The notes beneath the pieces were generated by a model that ran no database searches, was not told where the DNA came from, and worked only from the letters and a program-made list of their open reading frames with translations. The translations under genes and the position numbers were made by a program. From Saprospiraceae bacterium (GTDB taxonomy: Bacteria; Bacteroidota; Bacteroidia; Chitinophagales; Saprospiraceae): a stretch of DNA of 46,837 bases. How positions within the stretch are numbered: the first letter of the stretch is position 1; each line of letters begins with the position of its first letter. Of this stretch, positions 17,112 to 26,157 are shown in pieces. The stretch lies in the NCBI GenBank assembly GCA_020436935.1, contig JAGQWX010000039.1, positions 1 through 46,837 of the forward strand. The letters are read 5' to 3'.

Positions 17112-18530
17112 ATGGAACAACGAATAAAGCGAGATGTCAACCTTCTAAACCTTGTATCAGACTTCGAAAGCAAGTACGAACAAGGCAACCTAGAGTATCT
17201 TGACGAGAAAACCATAAACCAACTTGTTGACTACTACGAAAGAGAGCTTCAGATAGACAAAGCCATGGAAGTAGTTGACCTTGCTATAGAGCAATTTCAA
17301 TACCGTGCAGAATACCTGATCCTTAAAGCAAGAATGCTTTATATGGAAGGCGAACTCAAGGCAGCTCTGAAAATTTTGGAGAAAGCTTCATTGATGGCGC
17401 CTGGTGAAAAAGATATCCTGACCTTAAAAATTAAAATCTACTGCCAGAAGAAAGACTATTCGACAGCTAAAATGCTATTGGATGATCTGAGAAGCATGTG
17501 CTATGGTGAAGATATGATTGAAGTGTATATAGCAGAAGCCATCATTTTTGAATGTGAAAAAAACTTCGAGATGATGTACATCTGCCTCAAAAAAGCACTG
17601 AGGCTCGACCATTCCAATGCGGAGGCACTGGATAAGTTCTGGAGAGCGGTAGAATCTTCAAAAAACCACGACGACAGCATTGCATTTCACAAGTCTCTCA
17701 TTGACGAAAATCCGTACAACCACATAGCCTGGTACAATCTGGGCATGTCTTACTCCTTCAATGGTGATTATGTGAAAGCGGGAGAATCTCTGGAGTTTGC
17801 ATACATCATCCAACCAGACTTTGAGCAGGCTTACACCGAGCATGGTGAAGTTTGTCTTCAGAATCAATGGTTCGAGCAGGCCTTGCAAATATTTACTGAA
17901 GTCAACAATAAATTTGGTCCTGATTCAGACCACATGGTGACCATAGCCATTTGTCTTTTGCACCTTGGCAAAGTCGAAAAAGCCAAACAAGTGCTTCAGA
18001 AGGCAATGAAGCTGGATCCATACAACGAAGAAGTTTACTTCAACCTGGGCAAATGTTTTGAGGCAAAGGGCAACTGGTACAGTGCCATCAATGCTTATCT
18101 CAAAGCAATAGAAATCGACAATGGCACAGATAGTTTTTATCACTCCCTGGCCAGAGCCTATGTAGAAGTTGAAGATTACAATAAAGCAACCATCAATTAC
18201 CACAAAGCTACTCAGTTGGGAAGCGACAATCCTGCGCTTTGGGCTGAATACGCTTGTTTCCTTATCCGATTGGGTCTTTATGACGAAGCCAACCAAATTT
18301 TGGACGACGCAGAGGACCATACTTATGGAGCTGAGCTCTTGTATTGCAGGTCTATTACTTACTTTTTCCTCAAGATGAAGAAGGATGGATTGGATATTTT
18401 AGAAGAAGCTTTAGCAGAAGATTTCGAAAAACATACGATTATTTTCAGTTTGGCACCAGAATTGGAGATAGATAAGGAAATTAATGCAATGATCAAATAC
18501 TACGAAAGAGAGTATAAAGAATTTGCTTAA
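17112..18530 (+). CDS. Tetratricopeptide-repeat protein
   Basis: 472 residues, no signal peptide or membrane segment, so probably cytoplasmic. From about residue 40 to 440 it consists of helix pairs with the TPR spacing; clear units include NHIAWYNLGMSYSFNGDY, NEEVYFNLGKCFEAKGNWYS and DSFYHSLARAYVEVEDYNKA. About ten to twelve repeats fit. The protein is acidic and should act as a protein-binding scaffold; the partner cannot be deduced. Single-copy TPR proteins of this size are conserved across Bacteroidota, usually as stand-alone genes. It is followed by a strong terminator, so it is transcribed alone. Confidence 0.88.
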   Translation: MEQRIKRDVNLLNLVSDFESKYEQGNLEYLDEKTINQLVDYYERELQIDKAMEVVDLAIEQFQYRAEYLILKARMLYMEGELKAALKILEKASLMAPGEKDILTLKIKIYCQKKDYSTAKMLLDDLRSMCYGEDMIEVYIAEAIIFECEKNFEMMYICLKKALRLDHSNAEALDKFWRAVESSKNHDDSIAFHKSLIDENPYNHIAWYNLGMSYSFNGDYVKAGESLEFAYIIQPDFEQAYTEHGEVCLQNQWFEQALQIFTEVNNKFGPDSDHMVTIAICLLHLGKVEKAKQVLQKAMKLDPYNEEVYFNLGKCFEAKGNWYSAINAYLKAIEIDNGTDSFYHSLARAYVEVEDYNKATINYHKATQLGSDNPALWAEYACFLIRLGLYDEANQILDDAEDHTYGAELLYCRSITYFFLKMKKDGLDILEEALAEDFEKHTIIFSLAPELEIDKEINAMIKYYEREYKEFA

Positions 18531-18557
18531 TTAGGGCATTACTCAATTTTATGATCA

Positions 18558-18584
18558 GGCAATCTGTTTTTCAGATTGCCTTTT
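18558..18584 (+). terminator. Intrinsic terminator of the TPR gene
   Basis: A perfect nine-base stem GGCAATCTG (18558-18566) / CAGATTGCC (18572-18580) with a TTTTT loop and a following T-rich tail, 28 bases after the stop codon of the TPR gene. Confidence 0.88.
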
Positions 18585-18680
18585 CTATTTTTAGGAACTT
18601 TCCATCGATCATTTCGCAGAGAAATTAAGCCTCATCGAAACAATAAAAGAAACATTTTACTCAGACAACATGAGGGCACC

Positions 18681-19931
18681 TTAGTCTCTGAACAGGTCCC
18701 GCAACACTATTTGCTTTGTTATTTTTTCGCCCTTTCTTTTGATGACTATTTCGAGTTTTTTACCCGGTTTTTTGGCAAGCAAACTGCTGAGTCCTTCCAG
18801 GTCATACCTCCAGGCTCCCCAAAAGCCGATCCGCACAATTTCGTCACCTGCTTCGAGACCAATTTCCTGTGCAGGACTATTGTCGAGTACGGCTTTGACA
18901 AAAAAATGATTGAGTTTTGGTCCAAATGCATGGAGGGTCATACCACTGAGGTCGTATTTAAAATCTTTGTTGTACTTTTTGGAAGCTTTAAAAAACAAAC
19001 GGCCTCTGAAGTAATCCACGAAGATCGTAAAACGAGATAATACCTGTGTGCCCAACAATCCGTTGCGTTGGTCTACCCGATCACCTACGATGATATAACT
19101 GTCGTCCTGGAAGTAGGTCAGCATGTTAGGAAAATTGAATGTGTCCAGATTTATTTGGTCGACTTTGCCAATATATCCAAGAATTGGACCACCGAGGCCC
19201 TGACCTAAGATGCTGGGCAGCAATTTATCAGGCACCGTTAATGTAGTGTCTGAATTGGTATTGATGAGAAATGACATGGCTGCTCCAGTATCCAGCAACA
19301 GTCTCAGGTTTTTGTATTCGCCATTGTTGTTGATGCGCACTCTCGAATTGATGTAGAACTTATTTTCCAGGAATTCGCAATCTACTTCTTCAAAACCCTT
19401 TGTGACCTTATCCGAGAATTTATTTGGATTGAAAACCGTAAGGACATGGCGGTCGAAATCTATTTTTACAATGGTGTTTCTAAAAAATTCAGCACCAATG
19501 ATGCCAATCACATTGACCCCAATGATTTCTTCCATCTTCAGGAAATTGGTAGGCAGAACCAAAATGTCTCTTTCGACCATCTTGCTTCCTTCCAACTTCA
19601 TGCTGATATTTCTGACAATGTTTGCCTGAATGTTACCAATCAAATCTGCCCCCCTAAGCGTAATGGTCCGCTCAGCCTTGATGCCGAAAACATCCACATA
19701 ACTCTTTTCGAATAACACAACATTTTGAGCGCCTGTGTCAAAAATGAATTTAACATCAAAAATGCCCTGGAAATTTACGTCCAGAACTATATGGCCGTTG
19801 ATGAACTGGAAGGGGACTTCGATGTATTTTTTATCCTCCAGCAAGTCAAGACCCGTAATGACATAGCCTTGAGACTTCAAGCCAAGCCAGAAGCTTAGGA
19901 AGAACCATATCAAAACAATCTTTAGACGCAT
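18681..19931 (-). CDS. Secreted retropepsin-like aspartic protease with PDZ domain
   Basis: 416 residues from the ATG at 19931, which opens a signal peptide (MRLKIVLIWFFLSFWLGL); an ATG 13 codons upstream would place a polar stretch before it. Two pepsin/retropepsin half-sites are visible: FIFDTGAQNVV with Asp65 and LLLDTGAAMSF with Asp214. Both have the DTGA core, so a complete active site forms within one chain. A PDZ domain occupies about residues 320-410 (GLEAGDEIVRIG, then RKGEKITKQIVLRDL). This architecture is common in Bacteroidota as 'aspartyl protease family protein'; substrates are generally unknown. The location should be periplasm or outer membrane. It is divergent from the two-component pair and convergent with the TPR gene. 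Confidence 0.85.
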   Translation of the reverse strand: MRLKIVLIWFFLSFWLGLKSQGYVITGLDLLEDKKYIEVPFQFINGHIVLDVNFQGIFDVKFIFDTGAQNVVLFEKSYVDVFGIKAERTITLRGADLIGNIQANIVRNISMKLEGSKMVERDILVLPTNFLKMEEIIGVNVIGIIGAEFFRNTIVKIDFDRHVLTVFNPNKFSDKVTKGFEEVDCEFLENKFYINSRVRINNNGEYKNLRLLLDTGAAMSFLINTNSDTTLTVPDKLLPSILGQGLGGPILGYIGKVDQINLDTFNFPNMLTYFQDDSYIIVGDRVDQRNGLLGTQVLSRFTIFVDYFRGRLFFKASKKYNKDFKYDLSGMTLHAFGPKLNHFFVKAVLDNSPAQEIGLEAGDEIVRIGFWGAWRYDLEGLSSLLAKKPGKKLEIVIKRKGEKITKQIVLRDLFRD

Positions 19932-20409
19932 AGATGGTATTTGGCCGGATTTTGGGGCTGGTGATTCCATATTAAAATAATATCGGCAACGTTCAATTTT
20001 ATATTTCCCGATATTTTTTTATTCTGATCAGAAAAAGATTTGAACCCAATTAAGTCATAAAAATTAACCGATGTTGATCGCACCCTGTCCCCTTCTATTT
20101 GATAAGTTGACATAGGCCTCAGACCAGATCTGTCCCGCTCATCACATTGACTAATTTTTGCAATACTCTTATAAAGGCCATTCCATATTCCAAACAATAC
20201 ATAAAAACAGACCATCAGCTCTTCCAAAGTTAATATGAATTAGTAAGATATACTAAGAATAATCAACAATGGTTGCGCATGGTTCAGGCAAACACCAATT
20301 TTAAGTAAAGAATCACAAACCGTATTAGCTTTTGTAAAATAGAGCATCGTTTAGATATTTTACCATTACCTTTGACAGGTACAAATAAAAATTCGCTGAG
20401 CATTCCATT
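19932..20409. other. Divergent intergenic region between the protease and two-component genes
   Basis: About 480 bases without a supported gene. On the plus strand TACCTTTG (20367-20374) is a full match to the TAnnTTTG consensus, 36 bases before the response-regulator start, and is the likely promoter of that operon; no clear -33 TTTG is found at 19 bases. I see no other element in the rest. Confidence 0.5.
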
Positions 20410-21093
20410 ATGAAGTTTCTGATCATAGAAGACGAGCCCAACTTACAAAAACTTATATCGTATTTTCTTACCAAAGAAGACCATCTAACTGAAGTGGCGG
20501 GAACTTTTTCAGAAGCCAAAGGCAAGCTCCATAATTTTTCGTACGATTGCATCATTCTGGACCTCAACCTTCCTGATGGCAATGGGCTCAACCTCCTGCC
20601 CATCATCCGTGCCGACCATAAAGAAGCTGCAGTGATTATAGTGAGTGCCAAGGACAGCATTGATGACAGGATCAAAGGACTTGATCTGGGTGCTGATGAT
20701 TACCTCATCAAACCATTCCATGTATCTGAACTGAATGCCCGCATCAAAGCGGTAACACGTAGAAAACTTTTTGCCCAGGATGATAAAGCTGTCTTTGGAG
20801 ATTTTACTTTCTACTTTGAGGGCAGGAAGGTGGAAATCAGAGACAAAGAAATCGACCTGACCAAAAAAGAATACGAGATTTTGATCTACCTGTACCGAAA
20901 TAAAAACAGGGTGATTACCAAAGACAGTCTTGCAGAACACCTTTGGGGCGATTATATGGAAGACAACTATTCCTTTGATTTCTTGTACGCTCATCTCAAG
21001 AATCTGCGAAAGAAACTGGCCAAAGAGGGCGTAGAAAACTATTTGCAAACACTGTATGGCGTTGGATATAAATTTGCCATTCCTACTGCTTAA
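20410..21093 (+). CDS. OmpR/PhoB-family response regulator
   Basis: 227 residues. Receiver domain at residues 1-115: acidic pocket EDE (7-9), phosphoacceptor Asp51 in ILDLNLPDG, the switch Ser/Thr within IIVSAKD and Lys101 in LIKPF. A winged-helix DNA-binding domain follows (about 130-225), with LTKKEYEILIYL, VITKDSLAEHLWG and the C-terminal TLYGVGYKF hairpin. All catalytic residues are present, so it should be phosphorylated by the kinase encoded three bases downstream. Its likely targets are promoters of envelope genes, but none is identified here; the divergent protease gene is a neighbour worth considering. Confidence 0.95.
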   Translation: MKFLIIEDEPNLQKLISYFLTKEDHLTEVAGTFSEAKGKLHNFSYDCIILDLNLPDGNGLNLLPIIRADHKEAAVIIVSAKDSIDDRIKGLDLGADDYLIKPFHVSELNARIKAVTRRKLFAQDDKAVFGDFTFYFEGRKVEIRDKEIDLTKKEYEILIYLYRNKNRVITKDSLAEHLWGDYMEDNYSFDFLYAHLKNLRKKLAKEGVENYLQTLYGVGYKFAIPTA

Positions 21094-21096
21094 ACC

Positions 21097-22050
21097 ATGA
21101 CCTACAGAACAAGGGTAGCAATTTTGATACTGATCATGGGCTATGCTGCCCTGGCTGCCCTTATTACCAATACCCAAAGCATTTGGATTTTTTTTCTGGG
21201 CATTGTGTGCTTCTTGTTGATAACCTTTGTCTTGTGGCTGGAGTCCAGAAGTGTGAGGTGGCAGCTGAAGGTCTATAAACGAAAAATATACGAGGTGCTT
21301 CGCAATCTCAACCGGTTTGAGGATCCGCGAGACAAACACAATGCCTCCAAAATGGAAAGTGAAATTGCTGACTTTTATGGCAACATTGGAAGACAGATCA
21401 AAAAAAGCTTTCAAATCGAAAAACAGTTTACCCAAAATGCCAGCCACGAATTGCAGACACCCATTACGGTCATAAAAACCTCACTGGAGTCATTGCTGCA
21501 ATCGCCCAATCTGCAGGAAGAAGACTATAAAGACATAGAGACCATCCTCAAAAATACCAACAAGCTTTCCAGAATCAACCAGGCTTTGATCCTGCTCTCA
21601 AGGATCAGAAGTTATTACAACGACAATGTAGAGAAGGTCAACGTCAATGACATGATCCACCACATCATCGGCGAATTCGAAGAACGTCTAGATCATTCAG
21701 GTATCAAAGTGGAGTTTCAGGAAGAAAATGAGCTCATTTTTGAGATGAATAAAACACTGTGTGAGATCATGCTCAGCAATCTGGTAAGCAATGCCATCAG
21801 ATACAACCTCAAAAAAAATGGCTATCTCCTGATCAAAGTCAAAGGCAATGCGATCAGGCTTGAGAACCCCGGAAAACATCTGACCAAAAACACCGAAGAC
21901 TTGTTTGACAGATTCGCCAGGGACAACGATAATCCTGATTCCCTTGGTCTCGGGCTCTCCATTGTAAAGTTGATTTGCGAATATTCGGGCTTGATGGTGG
22001 ATTATTATCACAAAGAGGGGGTTCACGAGTTGGTAGTAAGAAAAAAGTAA
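21097..22050 (+). CDS. Membrane sensor histidine kinase, partner of the upstream regulator
   Basis: 317 residues, short for a kinase. Two transmembrane helices (about residues 7-23 and 29-47) are separated by only a few residues, so there is almost no periplasmic sensor domain. The HisKA domain carries the phosphorylated His117 in NASHELQTPITV. The ATP-binding domain has the N box (LSNLVSNAIRYN), a degenerate G1 region (AIRLENPGK) and the G2 box (GLGLSIVKLI). The start codon lies three bases after the regulator's stop, so the two are translated as one operon. With no extracytoplasmic domain, it probably senses membrane state or relies on a partner protein, an inference from architecture. Confidence 0.93.
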   Translation: MTYRTRVAILILIMGYAALAALITNTQSIWIFFLGIVCFLLITFVLWLESRSVRWQLKVYKRKIYEVLRNLNRFEDPRDKHNASKMESEIADFYGNIGRQIKKSFQIEKQFTQNASHELQTPITVIKTSLESLLQSPNLQEEDYKDIETILKNTNKLSRINQALILLSRIRSYYNDNVEKVNVNDMIHHIIGEFEERLDHSGIKVEFQEENELIFEMNKTLCEIMLSNLVSNAIRYNLKKNGYLLIKVKGNAIRLENPGKHLTKNTEDLFDRFARDNDNPDSLGLGLSIVKLICEYSGLMVDYYHKEGVHELVVRKK

Positions 22051-22152
22051 TGACCGGGCCGCATTTTGACGGTCCAATAGATAGGGTCTACCGATTTACA
22101 TTTTCCACAAGTTCAAATTAAATTCAGAATAGGTGCATATCTTGCGCCCTCA

Positions 22153-22338
22153 ATGGAGCAAATTCAAAAAGATATAAAGCGCTTTGGAGCCTGGGGCTCT
22201 GAATTGAACGAGGCCGCAAAACCAGAGGTCAAGGTCAACCATAAACCACAACCGCTTATTGGAAGGACCAAAAGGCAAATTCTCCGCATTTTCATCTCAC
22301 TTCGCAATAAACTTCAAAGCCTGTTTCGTTGGCATTGA
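22153..22338 (+). CDS. Possible small basic protein
   Basis: 61 residues: a charged N-terminus (MEQIQKDIKRFGAWGSELNE) and a basic, amphipathic C-terminus (RQILRIFISLRNKLQSLFRWH). The composition suggests a membrane-associated basic peptide. It has an ATG and a promoter-like TATCTTGC (22138-22145) eight bases upstream, which resembles TAnnTTTG with one mismatch. I do not recognise a family; the frame could be chance in a 400-base gap. Confidence 0.4.
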   Translation: MEQIQKDIKRFGAWGSELNEAAKPEVKVNHKPQPLIGRTKRQILRIFISLRNKLQSLFRWH

Positions 22339-22461
22339 TTTTGAAGTAATTCCTCAAACGACTTCTTTCCAATTCTTCTACTCACATCGAAGGTAATTGA
22401 TTGATTACAACCAGGGTAAACCCTTGAAAATTGATTACGTTGTCTTTTGTAATTTTAGACC

Positions 22462-23523
22462 ATGAAAAACCGCTATCTAGTTTATAAAGTTTTTGGCCTG
22501 CTCTCTGCTATTCTGATCATGAGTTCTTATTCCACAGGGCCACCGGAAGGCAATACCAATGCGCCGGGTGAAGGTTTCTGCGGTAATTGTCACGCACCGA
22601 CCATGAGCAGCAGCATCAACGGTACAGTTTTGTTTTCATATCCAGAAATTATAGAGAAGGACAGCACTTACGATATTTCCGTGACCCTCATCAGATCATC
22701 TGCAAGTGTTGAAAGAGGAGGTTTTCAGTTGGTGGCGCTCAAACCAGATGAGTCAGATTTTTCAGGTCTTGGCAATGCGGGGGAGTTTATGGTGATACCC
22801 AATAGCAATACCTCAGCTAATCCTGAAACAGGAACTTTTGATACACGTCAATACCTGGGGCATAGTCCAGCCATAAATTTCACCTCTGATACCCTCGTCT
22901 ATCAGACCAGATGGAAAGCTTCTTTTGTAGATCCGGCAAAACCCACGGTTAACTTCTACCTGGCAGCCAATTTTGCAAATGGCAACGGCTCAAGTTCCGG
23001 CGACAGACCAAAGGCGTTGTCATTTACGTCTACAGTTCTGCCTTTATCAAAACCTATATTGTCGTGCTTTGACCATGATGTCAGAGCCGGTTTGAGATTG
23101 CAATTGATGGGAGAACTGGATGAAATCAAAAGTGCCACCATCGAAAATGCAAGTGACGCCCTCCGCTGGATTGAAATAGGCACCTTGCCGCTGAAATCAA
23201 AAGAACAATACTTTTCTCCGGGCAGAGCTTCCTTATATGGCAGTTATTACCGGGTCAGATTGGAGTCATTTGAAGGTGAGGTCCTGTATTCAGATGTGGT
23301 AGAATGTAAAAATTCTCCTGTTTCCAGGGCATACCCGAGTCCTTTTGTGGATGAAATATTCATTGATGATTTGGAAAAAACGGATCAAGTCCAACTTTTC
23401 AACGCTGCTGGTCAGATGATGGATTTCACCAGATCCGGCTCAGGAATTGCAATAAAAGGCGAATACAGAGGGGTGGTATTTTTACAGATCAACGGAGAGG
23501 TGATGAGGCTATTAAAGCTGTAA
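22462..23523 (+). CDS. Secreted choice-of-anchor V-type protein with one CxxCH haem motif
   Basis: 353 residues with a signal peptide (MKNRYLVYKVFGLLSAILIM). Immediately behind it is a cytochrome c-type haem-attachment motif, CGNCH (Cys40, Cys43, His44), in the context PGEGFCGNCHAP. Residues about 50-190 form the beta-sandwich known in Bacteroidota as 'choice-of-anchor V' or Reelin-like domain (GTVLFSYPEIIEKDSTYDI, RGGFQLVALK, DTLVYQTRWKASF). The C-terminal 60 residues (YPSPFVDEIFIDDL, LFNAAGQMM, VFLQINGEVMRLLKL) look like a short T9SS sorting domain. A single haem in a secreted protein suggests electron transfer or simply a structural metal site; neither is proven. Upstream, AGGGTAAACCCT (22412-22423) is a short palindrome. 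Confidence 0.8.
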   Translation: MKNRYLVYKVFGLLSAILIMSSYSTGPPEGNTNAPGEGFCGNCHAPTMSSSINGTVLFSYPEIIEKDSTYDISVTLIRSSASVERGGFQLVALKPDESDFSGLGNAGEFMVIPNSNTSANPETGTFDTRQYLGHSPAINFTSDTLVYQTRWKASFVDPAKPTVNFYLAANFANGNGSSSGDRPKALSFTSTVLPLSKPILSCFDHDVRAGLRLQLMGELDEIKSATIENASDALRWIEIGTLPLKSKEQYFSPGRASLYGSYYRVRLESFEGEVLYSDVVECKNSPVSRAYPSPFVDEIFIDDLEKTDQVQLFNAAGQMMDFTRSGSGIAIKGEYRGVVFLQINGEVMRLLKL

Positions 23524-23674
23524 TAATTTTGGTTTTATCAATTGTAAAAATTCATTTATCAACTCCTAAATCTATCTGGAGATAATAGAAATTATATTGG
23601 TTTGAGAAAATGGATTTTTTATCCTGAGTTAAAATTTCTGGCATTGTTTTTGAATCATCTTTGTTAAATGTCTA

Positions 23675-26119
23675 ATGATGAATAGTATCCAAAAGCAAAT
23701 TGTCAGTTTGATATTGATGCTTTTTGTAATCCTCAAATTATCAGGCCAGAATTATAATATGAATAATACTTCTGTTACAACTACTACAGGTAACTTTTAT
23801 GATAGTGGCGGCAGTGGAAGTAATTATGGGAACAATCAAAACTTTACAAAAACATTCTGTACGGGGAATGCTAATTCTATAGCATTTAATTTTTCTTCCT
23901 TTAGCTTACAGAGTTCAAGTGGGTGTGGGAGTGACAGGCTGGTAATATACGATGGTCCCAATACGAGTAGTCCTTTGATAGGTACCTATTGTGGTACAAC
24001 TTCTCCGGGATATGTAGTATCTTCCGGAACATGTATGACTTTTGTATTTATCTCAAATGGATCTACGAATTCATCCGGATGGGCTGCAAGTATATCTCAA
24101 TATGTGACTGATTGTCAGGGGTCTATGCAGGTGGTACCGAGCAACCCCACCAGTTGTACAGGAACCAACGGATACCTGGAATTTGTAAACTACAATGATA
24201 CCAGATATGAAGCAAGTATCAATGGAACAAACTGGGTTGCTCCAGGAAATAACATTACCGGCCTGGGTGTAGGCAACTATACTGTGACTATCAGGGATAA
24301 AAATTCAAGGCGTACATGTCGAACTTTACCCATTACTTTGACTTATACCGATAATACACTTTACTCCAGTATAACTGTAACAAATGCAACAGGATGTAAT
24401 AATGCAAACGGAAGCATAAGAATTAACGGAATTAGTGGTGCATCAAAAGTTTCATGGATTTCGGCGATTAATCGCAATTACGTAAATGCTTCTACACTTT
24501 CTGGTGCAAATACCATCAATGGTCTATTACCTGGTGAATATTATCTCAAAGTGACCACTTCGGGTTCTACTTTTTGTGTAAAGGAAGAAAAAGTCATAGT
24601 TGGAAACAGTGGAGCTGCATGCCCTGTTCCCACACTTTGTATTAACCCAGTTGGAGAAAATAGATTTCCCAATGGAGACTTTGGTTCTGGGAGCGCACAA
24701 ACTGGACCTGCATTGCCTGTTTCTGAAACATCTTATGGATTTGTAAACATTACTTGTCAGGGACCTGATGATGGATTATACTCTATTGTAAATCAGACCG
24801 ACTGTGACCCGAGTACTGCCGGTGGTCAGCAAGTATTCTCCACTTGGGATATTCTTACCGAAGACCATACAGAAGGTGACGTGGGTGGTTATATGATGCT
24901 GGTAAATGCTGCCTTTGCTCCAGACATTGCTTTTGAAAAAACCATTCCAAATCTTTGTCCGAATACAAGGTATCAGTTTAGCTTTTACATCAGAAATATT
25001 TATCCTGCCGGCCCCATCAAACCTAATCTCACTTTTTTAGTGGATGGTATCGGACAATATTCAACAGGGGATGTTACTGCCGGTGGATGGCAAAACGTTG
25101 GGTTTACTTTTAATACGGGCAACAACACTACAGCTACATTTTCTGTAAGAAATAATAACACCGGTGGTGATGGAAACGACTGGCTCATTGACGATATTTT
25201 TGTTGGAATTTGTGAACCTTCAGTAGTTGTAACACCTGGTAAAGTATGTATTGGGGATGAAAATGCTGTCCTCAATGCTGTTATAACCGATGATCTTAAA
25301 CAATACAGCTGGTACAAATGGCAATTTTCAACAAATGGTGGAAGTTCATGGACAGATTTAACATCCAGTGTTCAGGGAACATATCCTAGTAATGGAAATT
25401 CATTTTCAACAACCTATAATATGCCAAACCCCATCCCTTCCACATATTCAAACAGAATTTACAGGATTGTGGTAGCTACTTCTTCCGGAAATTTAACCGA
25501 TAGTAATTGTAATGCAGTGTCAGGAAATGTTGTCACAATTGGTAATACCAGCATTAGCAGCCAACCAGGCCCAATTATTGAATGTCAGGGTGATAACCAA
25601 TCTCTTAGTGCAGTAGTTTCAGGAAATACCTCTGGAAATGTATATCAATGGCAAGCAAGTAATAATGGGACAACTGGCTGGGCTGATGCTTCTGGACCTG
25701 GAAATGCTACATTAAATTATACTCCACCATCGTCCACCATCGGCGTTAAATATTACAGACTATTTGTGAATAACCCTACAAATGGTTGTACCAACGTCTA
25801 TTCCAATGTTGTTGCTGTCAATGTGCAGGCACCCCCTACTGCTTCAATAACTGGAGACTTAACCATATGTGTTGGGTCTTCAACGACTCTCACAGCCAGT
25901 GGAGGCAGTCAGTTTTTATGGAGTAACGGGTCCACAAATGCGAGTATAACAGTATCCCCTATTAGTAATACAACATACTCCGTTACGGTGAGTAACCCTT
26001 CTTGTTCCTCTACTTCTATGGCCACCAAGTTAGTAGAAGTAAACTCAGTTTCAGGGGGAGTTCTTGGAAATAATCAAACTGTCTGTAATGGTGGAGATCC
26101 GGTTATTATTAGTGAGTAA
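23675..26119 (+). CDS. Secreted CUB/Ig-like repeat protein, apparently truncated at the C-terminus
   Basis: 814 residues (ATG at 23675; the next codon is also ATG). Signal peptide to about residue 25 (LSGQ). A CUB domain follows (about 30-150; CGSDRLVIYDGP, LIGTYCG, TCMTFVFISNG). The middle holds SprB-like tandem modules (GLGVGNYTVTIRDKN) and a carbohydrate-binding-like beta-sandwich (about 330-510). After about residue 520 come Ig-like modules with the W-x-x-x-NG and YYRLFV patterns. The reading stops abruptly in NNQTVCNGGDPVIISE, which in related proteins is the beginning of another repeat. No T9SS sorting domain follows, and the stop is 38 bases from the end of the malic enzyme gene. The protein as encoded lacks the export tag its relatives have, so it may be a decayed or rearranged gene. 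Confidence 0.75.
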   Translation: MMNSIQKQIVSLILMLFVILKLSGQNYNMNNTSVTTTTGNFYDSGGSGSNYGNNQNFTKTFCTGNANSIAFNFSSFSLQSSSGCGSDRLVIYDGPNTSSPLIGTYCGTTSPGYVVSSGTCMTFVFISNGSTNSSGWAASISQYVTDCQGSMQVVPSNPTSCTGTNGYLEFVNYNDTRYEASINGTNWVAPGNNITGLGVGNYTVTIRDKNSRRTCRTLPITLTYTDNTLYSSITVTNATGCNNANGSIRINGISGASKVSWISAINRNYVNASTLSGANTINGLLPGEYYLKVTTSGSTFCVKEEKVIVGNSGAACPVPTLCINPVGENRFPNGDFGSGSAQTGPALPVSETSYGFVNITCQGPDDGLYSIVNQTDCDPSTAGGQQVFSTWDILTEDHTEGDVGGYMMLVNAAFAPDIAFEKTIPNLCPNTRYQFSFYIRNIYPAGPIKPNLTFLVDGIGQYSTGDVTAGGWQNVGFTFNTGNNTTATFSVRNNNTGGDGNDWLIDDIFVGICEPSVVVTPGKVCIGDENAVLNAVITDDLKQYSWYKWQFSTNGGSSWTDLTSSVQGTYPSNGNSFSTTYNMPNPIPSTYSNRIYRIVVATSSGNLTDSNCNAVSGNVVTIGNTSISSQPGPIIECQGDNQSLSAVVSGNTSGNVYQWQASNNGTTGWADASGPGNATLNYTPPSSTIGVKYYRLFVNNPTNGCTNVYSNVVAVNVQAPPTASITGDLTICVGSSTTLTASGGSQFLWSNGSTNASITVSPISNTTYSVTVSNPSCSSTSMATKLVEVNSVSGGVLGNNQTVCNGGDPVIISE

Positions 26120-26157
26120 GCATTATAATTTATACTACCGTAAATTAAAGGATAGCA

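Noticed and set aside
19932-20227. Minus-strand frame upstream of the aspartic protease
   Set aside because: Composition is untypical, it overlaps the protease start and a short leader peptide role cannot be supported.
20509-21447. Long 312-residue minus-strand frame opposite the two-component genes
   Set aside because: It is antisense to a clearly coding response regulator and kinase, and its product has no recognisable motif.
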